Shown here: positions 45,340-57,699 of the stretch, piece by piece
How the letters are laid out: the number at the start of each line of letters is the position of its first letter
How positions within the stretch are numbered: position 1 is the first letter of the stretch
Assembly: GCA_949130495.1 (NCBI GenBank)
Contig: OX422209.1
Coordinates: 700,653,257 to 700,717,256, forward strand
Source: Sambucus nigra
Taxonomy: Eukaryota > Streptophyta > Magnoliopsida > Dipsacales > Adoxaceae
Direction: 5' to 3'
DNA: 64,000 nucleotides
Made by a program: the position numbers and the translations under genes
Notes under the pieces: generated by a model
What the model was told of the DNA's origin: nothing
Database searches by the model: none
The model's input: only the letters and a program-made list of their open reading frames with translations

Positions 45340-45440
45340 CAAGAAGATTATCGTTAATGGGATAAGTACCCTACCTTCCTTTATAACCTCAAGAAGGTTA
45401 TCGATAATGGGATAAGTACCCTACCTTCCTTTATAACCAT
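45340..45440. repeat. Tandem duplication of about 50 bp
   Basis: AATGGGATAAGTACCCTACC followed by TTCCTTTATAACC occurs twice in a row (ending near 45389 and 45439). Confidence 0.85.
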
Positions 45441-47399
45441 ATTTCATGATTTTCTACTACCACTAATTTCACCTTTCATAATGAATTTGACTTTAATGCA
45501 ATAAATACGTGTCAATGACAATTATATGATCTATGTAGGTCCACTTTAAGGGAAGTTTCTCATAATCTCCAACTTGGGCCACATAGGTCATCCTTATATT
45601 AGACATCGTAATACCTTAAGAGCACAACTCGACTATCAAAATTTGTAAGAGACATTACAAAAATCTTGTCCACGAAAATTATGAAAAAGAGTCTAGATTT
45701 AATTTGGTACAAGATTTAAAGAGTTTCATAAAAAAAACGCTACGATTATGATGCAGGATCAAACAAATCTTTAAAGAACTATGTCCAAACTTTATTTTGT
45801 ACAAAACATCAAAACTAAAATCATAACCCTTGAAAAATATACATCAAAAGATTCTTTAGAACATATCCCTCACGATCAAGTTTAGACAAACATTTTCCAA
45901 AAGAAATTGAGGGTTTATGAAAACAAATGGCGATTTGATTCCCCAAGAACAAAAGAAAAGAATCTTATTAGCATTTCTAGTTTGTTTTGTAAGAAATCCT
46001 TGCATCAAAAGTAAATACTTTCTATAACATAGTAAGTATAACTTGAAAACTCTACTGAGATGAAAAACTCATTTCAAATCATAAAAGATACATATTATCT
46101 TTATCATTATTAGTCCGAGTGTGCAATATGTAAACAAACTTAATTTGTTTAACCAAATTAAATATGAAATTTTAGAGAAATAAAATGGGATACAATAATA
46201 TGTGATAAGATAATGAGATAAATTGCTCACTTCATTAATGCTTTGATTTAACAACACACACATCGATTACATGATAAATTGAGTGCATAACCGTGAGTTT
46301 TTGTCAGTAGTAACCGTGAAATATCGATTATATGATGCTTGTAGATTACTTTATTGGGTATAATGTTATTTCATTATATTGTACACGACATTTGTGCACA
46401 ACTTATTTTCACATACTATAATAACGTATGTGATCTATGATGTTCATTCAATCACTCAAAATTGATTCCTTGTAAGGAATAACCTTGCTTGAAGAAATAA
46501 ACTCAATATACCCCATTAATATCTTTACAATTATAAGCATCATGAGTTACTACTACCATCATCTTTACATTTAATATTCATTGCCATTCTAGTTGGGTCA
46601 CTGTAGTGACTACCAAACATTTCATAATATGAATATTACATTACGTAAAGACTTACATACACAAGTCAATAAATTTTTCACTTATTTTCATTAAATATCG
46701 CATGATCAATAAGCTAAATTATTCATGTTTATGGTTTTCATAAACTTAATTGGTGAGATGATAGTGACATAAATTATGGCATCTATTTTTGATGACCATT
46801 ATTACCTTCCCAATATATATCACCACTAACATTTTGTTCAATTATTGTAATCACAATAAATGAATAAACAATAATATGTATGCAACATCATAAAGTATCA
46901 TCATCCTAGCATTCAATATCATACATGCACCCGTAGGCAACCAAAATATGCATGATATTAATGCATTAGTCCAATATTTATATCTTCTGGAATGGAGCAC
47001 TTTAATGAACACCAAACCATATATTATATAAATATAAGAGATACGCATACATGTGCAAAATACCCGTAATACATGAATAATTATATTATTGTCTATTCCT
47101 TAATTTGAAATTCACGAAAAATTAGACATAATGTGAAAATCAAATAGACAAAGAGTTTACATGAGATATTACACAAATAATAGTAAATGGAAGACATAAA
47201 TCATTTACTTTCGCTTCATCATTTATGTATGAGTAACAAATCAGAAATATTGACCCAAATCATTCATGGTCATACTAATGCACAATATGGTTATAATCAC
47301 AATTATCATACTAGTGACATATATAAATATGACTTTTTAACATTGATGCCAATTATTTAACATTTACAAAAATTCCAATGTTTATTTGATTCAAATTTC

Positions 47400-48960
47400 A
47401 GCATGTGTTGCGCTTCAATTTAACCTTATAACAAACATTAGGATAATCTGAAATGACTACAAGTATAGTATCTTCACATGTAATCTTAGCCTGTATTTGG
47501 AATTTGATTAAACTGAATGAATACCTACTTATGAGTCTCAAAATTTTCAAGTTATGCATTCAAATATGCATGCATGCAACGAATAAATCTAGTATTCGCA
47601 CATATGAATTGTAGTCTGTGTTTGGCATTTAATTCAACTTAATGGGAGTACCAGCCTTAAAATAAACAATAATTCTGATTTTCAACCACATGAATCGTTG
47701 GCCTGTGTTTGGCACGAGACTCATTAAAACATGAATATCATAATATTCAACAATATGAATCATTGGCCTGTGTTTGGCACGAGATTCATCAAAATATGAA
47801 TATTAACAATAACACAAGTCTAATATCCGACCATATGAAATATGTTGGCATGTGTTTCGCACGAATATTCAACTAAAAGGATCATTAGAGCAAGGTTTTA
47901 TCACAGTTCTAGATAAAACATACATGAAATATGGGAAAACTTAAATTTTCACACCAACAAAAATTGCAAGGGTCGAATATTGAATTGTTGACTAAAATTT
48001 TGGTATATTTCATCTACATTTCGAATATCACGGAATCCATGTTAATCATCACACAATATTCAGATTGTAAAGATATATTACCCTATAATTCATTTATCAT
48101 GGTCCCATAATTTTGGCATCTGTGTTTGTTGCCTAATTCATTTAATACCATGATTAATGGACTTAATGTCAACTATTCTGTTTTTACAAAACTGGTTCTA
48201 ATGTTGTTCAATTCAGATATTAGCATGTGTTACGCCTCAATCCAATTTTATAACTAACATTAGAATAAGTCTTTAATGAATGTAAGTATATTATTCGTAC
48301 ATGCAGTCTCAGCCTGTGTTTGGCCTTTGACTTAACTCAAATGAATAATGGTTTACATGTCTCAACTTAAATATAGTTAATCATGCATTAATATTAACTA
48401 TAATATGTAATCTATCAGTAATCACAAAGATACCAATAGTAGCTCGAATGCCTCAAAAACATAATTGCCCAGGTATAAAAACACGTAATACATGAATTTT
48501 GCCAAAAAATGGCAAAAATGAGTTTTCACCATGGAATTGAAGTAAAACATGCCAGAAAATCAAAACTTTTTGCGGAACGTTAATATCAATTTTCTCTAAA
48601 GAGTTATAAGCCCCGAGATTATTTCCTAAAATGGCAAAAATAGGGTTTTGAGGGCCTTAACGACGTCAAAATGCAAAAGTAAGGTGGTGCCCATTGTTTA
48701 CAATGGGTTTTGTTTATTTTGACGTTTCCAGTCGACCACGCCAGTTTCGTAAAATTCCGAGCAAGTTTTGACCTTTCATTCTCACCAGTGAGTATTGGCG
48801 ACAGATTAAAAACGTCACAGAAAATCTCAGACACACTTTAAGAGCAGATTTAATGACAGAAAGAAGACGTCGCAGAAGGTCTCAGGCACAAAAACAATTT
48901 AATGACATAAATAAAATGTCGCAGAAAGTCTCAGGCACATATATCATTAAAGACGAACAT
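47400..48960 (-). repeat. Repeats in the copia leader region
   Basis: Between PBS and coding, on the plus strand, variants of GGCCTGTGTTTGGCAC recur at about 47490, 47611, 47700, 47766, 47853, 48121 and 48313, with related GCATGTGTTGCGC forms at 47403 and 48224. A different pair with GTCGCAGAAAGTCTCAGGCA lies at 48867-48940. No frame. Confidence 0.65.
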
Positions 48961-49394
48961 CAATAAGGAAAATCATGAGATCTTAAACTTTAGCTCTGAT
49001 AGCACATATAAAATCATTCTTAAGAACACCTTAATACTAATCATGAACACATTAATATGATTAAAGTTTAACATACAATTGTTCTTAATAAATGGATCTT
49101 AGATCTTCATGTTTTCACAAAATACGTCTAAAAGATAGAAAATAAGACATACCTTGATCAAAGATCAATCTTGATTAATTGCTCCATCGATCTGCCTTCT
49201 TGGAAAAAATGCACTCTAATGGAATCTCGGAGTTTCTCTCCCACCTCAGAAATAGTGTGTTATGAGATGACTCTAGATGGTGTAGAGGTCTATATTTATA
49301 AGGGGAAGAGGGTCGGAATCCTAATCAAGGTGGGACTCTTTCAAGTCTCCCACTAATGCCACTAACCATCATGTGACTAACGGATAAGGTTTAC

Positions 49395-50340
49395 CTCAAC
49401 ATATAAAGGTAATTTGATCTCATCTGTTATTAATTTTCTGTCTCATATAAGAATATTTCCTTGAGATGGAAAAAAACTACTAAAAAGTATTTTCCTAAAA
49501 TTTACATACAACAAATATACGTGTTATAAATTGAAAATAAACGTTTTATGGATTGAAATTGATGTGAAGCTTTTCACGTAGGTTACCAAGAGAGGGCATA
49601 TTTTTAGCAAAACATTTACTGAGCCCATTTTAATTCAGTTCATTGAACTGGGCAAAGATCTTGTCATTGTATTTCGTTCCTCTTCATTTCTCTAGCCTTC
49701 CTCACTCTCCCCATTTACTGAGTGTATACCTAACACAATCGTAAACTCAATATCAAACAATAGACTATCAATTACTTAAAATAAATCACCTCATAAAACA
49801 AAATGAATTTACAATTAGATTTCCTTCTCTTATAAAAAGTAAAGACAACCCTTTCTCTTAATATAACACAAACTTGTACGAGGCATAATTTTGGCAACAA
49901 AGAACCAAGGATATTTTGGTAATCTTAACCAAGTCATTATTTTTTAGGCATGATTTTGGAAAGAAAAAGCCTAGGTTCATTACTGCGAGACGGTAAACAG
50001 AGGAGTAATCCCAGTGCCGATCTTCATTTTCTTTTAGTGTTCTCTCATATGGTCTTCTAAAGATTTACCATCCCTAAAACTCTTACTGCAATAGTGTGAT
50101 AAGCAATAATCACGAGTTATAAAACTCTGACTTGCAAGGCCACCTAACCATGATTTGACAACTTACACGTCTAGATTTATTTACACTTAACATGATCCAG
50201 CATAACACATCAAATCTCCCCTTCTAATTGATATCATTTACAATATTAATCACATTTATAAAGCAAAACCAAATCTTTTAATAGTGTCATGGGTTCCAAA
50301 TATTTGTTTCCGATAATCATGTATAAAATTCTACACAAAA
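49395..50340. other. AT-rich, no supported gene
   Basis: No frame over 60 codons, no repeat. May be intron or intergenic sequence. Confidence 0.4.
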
Positions 50341-50342
50341 AA

Positions 50343-50723
50343 TCAAATAGTCAAATCAAAGTACAGTAGCATCCTCCATTTGGTTCGTGAGAAAACACAG
50401 GGAAGAAAATCACATATTCTGATTATGAAATTAATATGACATAATAAAAGGAGTAATAAAACTTCCTCTATCACAAATGATTCAACAATACCCATTGGGT
50501 GTGTTTTGTAATCATACTCGATAAATGTGAAATCTTTCGGATTTTTCAACTTTTCGATGTGTTTGATAGCATTGATTACAACTCGGTGATGCACATTTTG
50601 GCCATTTTTGTTGGGTGGTAAGAAAATTCTTCCATGTAAAATAAAATAGGTACCACAATCAAACACATCCTTCATTGTTTTATTTATTTGGGGCTTCACC
50701 CCCATTAATTCTTTGATACTCAC
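50343..50723 (-). CDS. Unrecognised 126-codon frame, likely an exon
   Basis: The first about 88 codons look coding (IKELMGVKPQINKTMKDVFD, then HHRVVINAIKHIEKLKNPKD, FIEYDYKTHPMGIVESF), with mixed polar and hydrophobic residues in strongly AT-rich surroundings. After VIEE the composition turns to Leu-rich low complexity, and a GT at that point (about 50461) could be a splice donor, so the exon is probably about 50461-50720. An AG about 50 bases into the region could be the acceptor. I do not recognise the family. It could be a host gene fragment. Confidence 0.4.
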   Translation of the reverse strand: MSIKELMGVKPQINKTMKDVFDCGTYFILHGRIFLPPNKNGQNVHHRVVINAIKHIEKLKNPKDFTFIEYDYKTHPMGIVESFVIEEVLLLLLLCHINFIIRICDFLPCVFSRTKWRMLLYFDLTI

Positions 50724-51602
50724 TTTGTCTCACCACCTTAAAAATACCATATATTTGACTCGAAATTTTTTAAAGCTTCCTTCAACAATTGGATCACAAA
50801 AAAAAGACTCATTAAGGACAAATATACTAACCATTTGCCAACCTTAAAGAGAGAAACAAAAATCACCTCAAAAGAAGTCTTGAAATGAAAGCACAACCAA
50901 ATAAAATAATTTTATTAACATATAGAACAATAAGGCATAGAGATTTATTAAAATATGTATAATAGTAAACAAATCAAATCATTTTTACGAGGTTTCAATT
51001 TTGGGCTTTGTGGGGTTATGAACTTCCTCAAGGAGATAGACAAATTATAACCTACCAATTAGGGGGAAGTTCAGCCTTTCGTTAGGTTTGAACAGAGTAT
51101 AAAAAAAATCAATGCTCAAACCAATTCAAATTCAGCAATAGATAATTCTTATCGGTACACCCAATTCCAAAGAATTAAAAACGCACAGAGTTGGATTTAT
51201 AACTAAAATGTGCACCAAGGAACTAAACCAAAATATAAACAATACATATGCTTTATTTTCTGGTTAATATTTTATTTGTATATGTGATGTTCGCAAGATA
51301 CAATTCATTAACATAAATCTTTGTTGAATAGTTAGTAGAAATGAAATAAGAATACGCATTTTCGCTTGTGTCGGAACAAAATAAAGCAGTGAATTAGGGA
51401 TTGCCATAGGTACTGGAAAAAAAAATTATAACCCAAATGTAGTGAATGTCCTAACGTAGGAAAAAACAAAAATAAGAAAAAAATGATCAAATCGAACAAA
51501 GATTTATAACCCAAATGTAGTGAATGTCCTAATGCCTGAAGAAATTTGATGTAAAGTTGAAAAATCAAACAGTAATATAATAATAATAATAAAAATAATA
51601 AC

Positions 51603-51639
<37 letters not shown>

Positions 51640-53120
51640 TTTTATCAGAAATTCAAACATCATTGTCGCCTCAACACACGGACATAAACTCTGATAAAAG
51701 ACCTCATAGATTGACATCTTTAAACCCCAAACGCATAAATGCGTAAAAGACCTCATGTCGTGTAAACCACTTAATGGGGATGAATCACTGCAAACATGGA
51801 ATTTTGCAATGTTTAAAGGGTTGGAATATATAGATATTGTAATACCATAATCATATCCTAATATGTTAGGCAAATTCCCTATAAAAAGAAAACAATTAAC
51901 AAAATGATTGATGGCAGTTTCACTTAATTATACTTATATACTAAAACATGGAATCGATTGATCTTAATAAAATTAGCATAACTAACATGATTAACCAACA
52001 AAACACTTTGAGTAAGTGATAAGAACATACTTATCCATTGATATGTGTTGTCCCTCCTCGAGTTAGACGAATCAAAAGGGATAGTGTTGTCCCAATATAT
52101 ACGATCCTACTTCATAATTATCAATATGAGCGAGCAATCCTAGCTCAAAATACGTCTACCATATCATGTTATGTGCATATCTTTTATCACTAACACGTGA
52201 AATAACAACATAACCTATAGTGAAGTCAAGGTTTTGTAAAGTATATTTCTATTTCTCAAGTAATCTAGATACAAACAATTAATAATCTAATTTTGTTTCT
52301 TCACAGTTAAGATTCGACTAATTCACATTAAGGAACGAATGTCCAAGTTAATGAGTCATACAATAACATATATCAATAGCTATAAAGAATTAAGTTTTGT
52401 AATTTTTCTATAAAGAATCAACAACAACAACATATTAGGAAAAAAGGTCCAAGTTAATGATTCATACAATTATAGATGAGAATGGAATGTGGTTGACTGA
52501 TCACGGTGATATAAAGAACGAAGGTGTGCAATTTTTCTCTAAAGAACTCACTGACTAATTATGATAATGAGTCGTTGAATTCGCTGACTAATTATGACAA
52601 TGAGTTTGGTTTTGTTATGCTACTATTATTAGGATTTAGCTCGACACATAACTTAATTCTTCGTTGATTATGTCTTGTTTTATTAGAGGAAAAAGCTTTT
52701 CATTTATTGCAACTCTTCGTCAAGCTTTGCCTATGATTATGTTATGGTAAATATGGAAAATCAGGAACAAACTGTCTGATGAATAGTCAAGAAAGAGGCA
52801 TCTTTACAATTATTCATCCAATGACAGAGAAGATCTTAGAGGCATTAAAGTGATAATACCCAAGATTACAGTTGCAATTGAGTACAATGGAGTAAACCGT
52901 TGAGTTTCAAACTATATGTCAATGGTTGAAAAGCTTGTAAAACTAAATACCTTAGTTTTCTTGTTTCAAACTAACGTTACTCTATTTAAAAGCATGGATC
53001 AAACTCAACACTCAAATTATTTAACTTACAGTATGTTATGAGTTCTATATTTGACAACAACGGAAAATGTCCGATTCTTATCAATTAGAATCATAGAGAG
53101 ATAAGGGGGACCTGATTCCT
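50724..53120. other. AT-rich region with microsatellite, no supported gene
   Basis: (TAA)n lies at 51577-51638 and explains the Tyr-rich open frames there. ATAACCCAAATGTAGTGAAT recurs at about 51428 and 51508, 80 bp apart. A second near-duplicate (AAGGTCCAAGTTAATGATTC and AATGTCCAAGTTAATGAGTC) lies near 52339 and 52446. Confidence 0.5.
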
Positions 53121-53125
53121 ATCAA

Positions 53126-53222
53126 TTAAGTGGTTTTGGTGGCCTCTATATCTTGAAATTTCACTTCCCTTTGATCTACGCGACTATCAATACGATTCAA
53201 AACGTCCACAAATGGAACCTGA
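53126..53222 (-). CDS. Possible terminal exon of a host gene
   Basis: After an acceptor-like TGTGTTTTCAG ending near 53222, the minus strand reads VPFVDVLNRIDSRVDQREVK then FQDIEATKTT and a stop. The residue mix is protein-like. It may be the last exon of a gene whose 5' leader is near 54600-54250. Not recognised, and the exons between are unclear. Confidence 0.3.
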
Positions 53223-53689
53223 AAACACAAATCAACTATACATGAATCTTGAAAAGCCCAAATACTTAAGCTTAAATTTCTAAATGCCAAATGCGGTCTA
53301 TAAAAACAAAAATGGTAATGAAAAATGAAAATAAATACTCCGATGTCCCTTATAGCGTTAAGGGTGAACATGATGCTAATAAATACTCTGATGTTGCACT
53401 TAGAATCACAATGCAAATTATCCCTTGAGTGCATTTCATACAGAGCTGGCATCTCTGCATAGCAAGAATCCATACCTAGTTAGTAAAGAGTTGAACATCT
53501 TGACAATTTACCAAACGTACAAGATGCACTAATAGTTCTAATTGAAATACACCTTGTAGTAGTTGGAAAAAAAACCAAGATTAAAATAGGTGTATCTCAT
53601 TTCTTCCAGGTTAGAAATTATATAATTTTTTAACTTTAGTGCAATACTAAACTGAAACTAAAGAGATCGAAGGAGGATGTATCTTCTCA

Positions 53690-54600
53690 CCTTATGCAAA
53701 AGTGCAACCAATCCCACTCCCTCCTCCATTGCCTACTTCTATTTAAGTTGACACCCCCAAAAATATGAAGAAATGCCCTCATTTCTTCACCCCTAGACAT
53801 TTGGAGAAACTTGATATCCCCCATTTGCAAAAGTCATAAAGGATGTTAAAGTATCACCAATTAACAACATTCACATGTAACTAACAATTCTGTAACAACT
53901 TCGCACAACAACAAATTCACAAAAATGTACATCAGTTAAATGACAATGGACAAAATCGAAAGACAAAAAAGGAAATAAAAAATTGTGTCAAGATATGTAT
54001 AATTGTGTCAAAAAACATTTCATTAAACATTTACCATGCAGCATTGATAATGTATACCACTTGTGTACCTACAGTGATGAGAAGAAAGTGACATTGTGAT
54101 GGTTAAACATTATAAACGTATTGCATATAAACACCCAAATCAAACCCCACATAACCTTATTTTGAAAAAAAAACTTATAAATACAAAAAAAATACTAGAG
54201 AACACACATACACATTTGTGTACTATCAAATCTGAAATGGAAACCTCTACAAACCCGACTTAGAAGAAAATGAACAAAAAAAGAGATTTTGAACCAAAAA
54301 TCGATAAATCTGATCGAACCAATACAAACCAATACTAAACAAATGAAAGCTAAAATCATAAACGAAACTTCCGTAAGAGGAGTGGCGTGTAGGGAGAGAA
54401 TCAGCGGAGTGGAGAGATGAATGCCGACATTTAGAGAGAAGGAGCGGCGATTGAAGCTGTGGGGATATTTGAGGTAGGTTTTTTTTTGGGTTGCCGATGA
54501 GAGAACGGGGGAGAACTCGAGAACGACAGAAATTTGATGCTTGTGTGAGATATGAGAGAGGGTGTGAGTGGGAGATAAGTATCGTGGTTTGTATCAAATT
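53690..54600 (-). other. Possible 5' leader and first coding exon of a minus-strand gene
   Basis: The minus strand from about 54600 to 54360 is CT-rich with few ATGs, like plant 5' leaders. At about 53726-53688 a short frame MEEGVGLVALLHK runs into GTGAGA, a good donor context. With the possible exon at 53126-53222 this suggests a small spliced gene, but the intervening part could not be assembled. Weak evidence. Confidence 0.25.
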
Positions 54601-54734
54601 ACGCCAATTTTGAATTCTAGTGTAAATTTACTAAGGGGGAAATCAAAAATTTGAGGGGTAAAATAGGGAGTACAAAAAAAATCATATTGATGACATCATA
54701 GTGTTATCTTATGACATACATAAGTTTTGTAACT

Positions 54735-54942
54735 TATATATATATATATATATATGTGGACATTTATGCCCATAATGTGTTCAAAACTCCATAACTGTGT
54801 AAATAGGAAAAACTCATGGCGGTTAAAACCAAACTCATGGTTGTCTAACCCCAGAAACCCATAACAATATATACCCACTTATACATATATATATATACAC
54901 AACAAAAAAGGGACTAGCTGCCATATATATATATATATATAT
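54735..54942. repeat. (TA)n microsatellites
   Basis: TA runs at 54735-54755, about 54885-54896 and 54921-54942. Confidence 0.9.
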
Positions 54943-54987
54943 AATGCTCTTGTGCGGACTGTCTCACATTTTAACAGTGCGGACCGG

Positions 54988-55181
54988 ACATGTGTCGCCT
55001 GACGGTGAGCCTAGAAATTATCGCCTAAATTATAGGCGCGCTCTCTCTTTTCTGGGCTCGCCACCAGGTGACATATGTTCGATTCGCATTCTTAAAATAA
55101 ACATGTGTCACCTCGCAGTGAGCCCAAAAAATATAGATAATTTAGGCGATAATTTCTAGGCTCACCGCAGATGACACATGT
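54988..55181. repeat. Nested inverted repeat (MITE-like)
   Basis: Outer arms 54988-55034 and 55134-55181 are near-perfect inverses (AGCCTAGAAATTATCGCCTA against TAGGCGATAATTTCTAGGCT). Inner arms, GGGCTCGCCACCAGGTGACATATGT (55053-55077) and its inverse near 55101-55125, form a second hairpin. A third partial arm, TTTAGGCAATAATTTCTAGG, lies at 55312-55331 beyond the microsatellite. Confidence 0.8.
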
Positions 55182-55229
55182 CTTTGGTTATCACTCTTAA
55201 AATGCGAACTAATCCGCAGAATAGTAGTA

Positions 55230-55310
<81 letters not shown>
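55230..55310. repeat. (CT)n(TA)n microsatellite
   Basis: About 12 CT repeats then about 28 TA repeats. Confidence 0.95.
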
Positions 55311-55314
<4 letters not shown>

Positions 55315-55459
55315 AGGCAATAATTTCTAGGCTCAATGTATTTGTTTTAGTTGGAGGTGAAAAAATTGGACATTTAGATTTTATAAACCTAAGGGCACAA
55401 TGGTCCTTTACTACCCAAAGGGTGCGGGGGAAGACATAGAGGGTGTGGGAACATAATGG

Positions 55460-55892
55460 GTGTGAGCCCATTTGATATAGTTTGCGAGAGTAGCCGACCC
55501 GCCTAGACGGATCAACACGTTGCCCGGCCTAAATCACGAATCAATTAAACACTCGAGTATTCAAGATACATTAGAGCACCTACGGATATAGTCAAATCAC
55601 ATACCAATAATCTCAGAGGAGATATTTAGGTATTCCTTGGCTTATCTATGTATTAGTTTGGGTTCCTTGCACGACTCAAACTCTATGATAAAACATCTAT
55701 AAATTGTACACCCTGCACCGGGGCAAGGGGATTATAACTCGAGACTTTGAGAGACGCGTAATATAAATAGTAACCTCTCTGTGGACATAGGCAAGTTTTC
55801 GAACTACGTATATCATTGTGTTGTGATATTTACTTTCTTCTTTCATGATTGTTTTCGTGGATTTCTCTATTGTGATATTTTCTGTACTCACA
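55460..55892 (+). repeat. 5' LTR of second Tat element (left limit uncertain)
   Basis: Ends ACTCACA at 55892, two bases before the PBS. CTATAAATTG near 55699 could be the TATA box. No second copy in the window to set the left limit. Confidence 0.55.
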
Positions 55893-55894
55893 AT

Positions 55895-55911
55895 TGGCAC
55901 TGTCTGTGGGA
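55895..55911 (+). promoter_or_regulatory. Primer binding site of second Tat element
   Basis: TGGCACTGTCTGTGGGA differs from the PBS at 2223 at two bases. Confidence 0.8.
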
Positions 55912-55959
55912 ATCAACTTTTATTCCTACGAAAAAAATTCATTAATAGAAATACCGTGA

Positions 55960-57480
55960 TGTGTCACTATAGCAATAACATCCCCCAAGTTAGCGATGTC
56001 CATGAAGACCCAGTTCCTCCTAGTGTCAGGTCTGGGATTCACCAGCATACAAACCCCAAGTTTCATAAGGATAGGAAACCCTCTAAAAGAATTCAGGGGC
56101 CACCTGGGTCTATGCAGATCTCTAGGCTGGTCGACGCTTATGAAACCAGGCTTCAAGAACAAGAGGAGGCTACATGCCTCCAACTAGAAGAAAATGCTTG
56201 CCTACAAAGGAAACTTTAAAAAATGGAGAGAGATCTCCAAAGGGCTACTGGAAAATGTTGTAATAGGACTCCTAGTCCTCAACCGAGCAACACTCGCAGC
56301 CAAGGGAGGATCTCTTGACGTGTCCAAGAAAGAACTGAATGTGACAGGTCAGAGTGTGGACGATCAAATTGTGGCTATCCAGAAAGACATCACAAGAGCA
56401 ATGATCAACAAAATGAAGACATAAGGATTCTGGTCCATATGGAGATGGACTAACATCCATCCCACCGTGGAGCTAGATACACTAGAGAGCTAGCCAAGAG
56501 AGATCTTAACAATCAGATAAAGTCCCCTTTTTCAAGGCTAATCGAAGAGGAGGAGCCCTAGGAGAAGTTCATTGTCCCTAATTTCAAGGTCTAGGATGGG
56601 AAAATAGATCCCACAGACCATGTCAGGCAAGATCGATAATCAATGAACTTATGGAGCCCCAATGGCACACTCATGTGCCATATTTTCGCTTCTAGCCTAC
56701 ATGATGTAGCACATAAGTGGTTTTGAGAGGCTTCCTCAGAGGTCAATCAAAAAATTTGCAGCAACGGCAGAGGCTTTCTCTGCTCGTTTCATAACTAACA
56801 ACTTCTATCCCAAGCGGATGAATGCACTGCTTACGATAAAAAAGAACCCCCTGGATAATCTCAGATAGTATGCCAAAAGATATTGGGAAGTTTTCAATGA
56901 GGTCAAGGATTTCTCAAAGCAAGTTGTCATAGCATCCTTCAAAATTGGTCGACCACCTCTTTGCTCAACCAGAACCTTACTAAAGAAGAGGCATGCACCA
57001 TCGATAATCTTATGGACCGAATTGAGAAGTACATCAAGGTAGAAGATGTGGTTCATTCTAATGCAGGGGACAATGGTCGAGCGAAAGAAAATAATGGAAC
57101 AAAGAAGATTAGTACTCAAAATAAGGGAAACAAGAGTGGGGGCAAGAATGGCTCCAAGAATGGAAATAGGGCCGACCCTCCAAGGCATTTCAGGTTATTA
57201 TTAACACAGTCTACAAAGAACCCATTTACAAAATTCTGAGCAAAATCAAAGACGAACCAATTATCATATGGCCCAAAAATATGGGTGGTGACCCAAATAA
57301 AAGGAACAATGCGCTAAGATGCGCATTCCACAAGGAAGGCGGCCATAAAAACGAGAATTGTAAGGCACTGAAGTCACATATAGAAGAGTTAGGCTAAGAA
57401 AGTAACCTCAATAAGTACACCGAGAAAAAAGTTGACAATGTCGCAGCCAACGACGACCAGAAACCAGATAACTTCCCTGA
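55960..57480 (+). pseudogene. Gag of second Tat element
   Basis: An N-terminal frame from ATG 55960 to 56219 with a short coiled coil (LVDAYETRLQEQEEATCLQL). Later parts are in other frames: 56961-57239 is a Lys/Gly-rich tail, and the zinc knuckle at 57320-57361 reads CAFHKEGGHKNENC, the same Cys-x2-His-x4-His-x4-Cys variant as in the first Tat element. Several frameshifts and stops. Confidence 0.75.
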
Positions 57481-57699
57481 TGAGGATACAGTGCACGAGT
57501 TCGTAGTCATCCATAGGGCATCAGACCTCAAGCAGATCCAAGGGAATGTCATTCGAATGGAACTCAATAAGGCCACCATCATTATAGTGGCTTTTCAGAT
57601 TGACCCCACCAAAATCCAGGCTAGAAAATGTCGACGACCAGAGGATGTCGACTACACCAAGCGTATCGTGTTTATCGAGAAAGATTTGATCGGGGTAAG

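Larger units (their letters stand above)
43194..49394 (-). mobile_element. Decayed Ty1/copia element, 5' LTR truncated
   Basis: Minus strand. The 3' LTR is 43194-43720, followed on the plus strand by GTCTCCCACTTGG, the complement of a typical copia PPT. The partial 5' LTR is 49007-49394 beside a PBS-like TGCTATCAGAGC (48993-49004, one mismatch to iMet). The two LTR copies are about 97% alike over 388 bp. The interior (5.3 kb) is very AT-rich and ruined, but RT and RNase H traces remain. Both LTRs start TATAAAATC rather than TG on the plus strand. No target duplication is available because the right end is lost. Confidence 0.75.

Noticed and set aside
51565..51873. 102-codon frame with a Tyr-rich tail
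   Set aside because: The tail is the (TAA)n microsatellite and the rest shows no motif.
54247..54597. 116-codon frame as a protein-coding gene
   Set aside because: Ser/Leu/Phe-rich translation of CT-rich sequence; better read as a possible untranslated leader.
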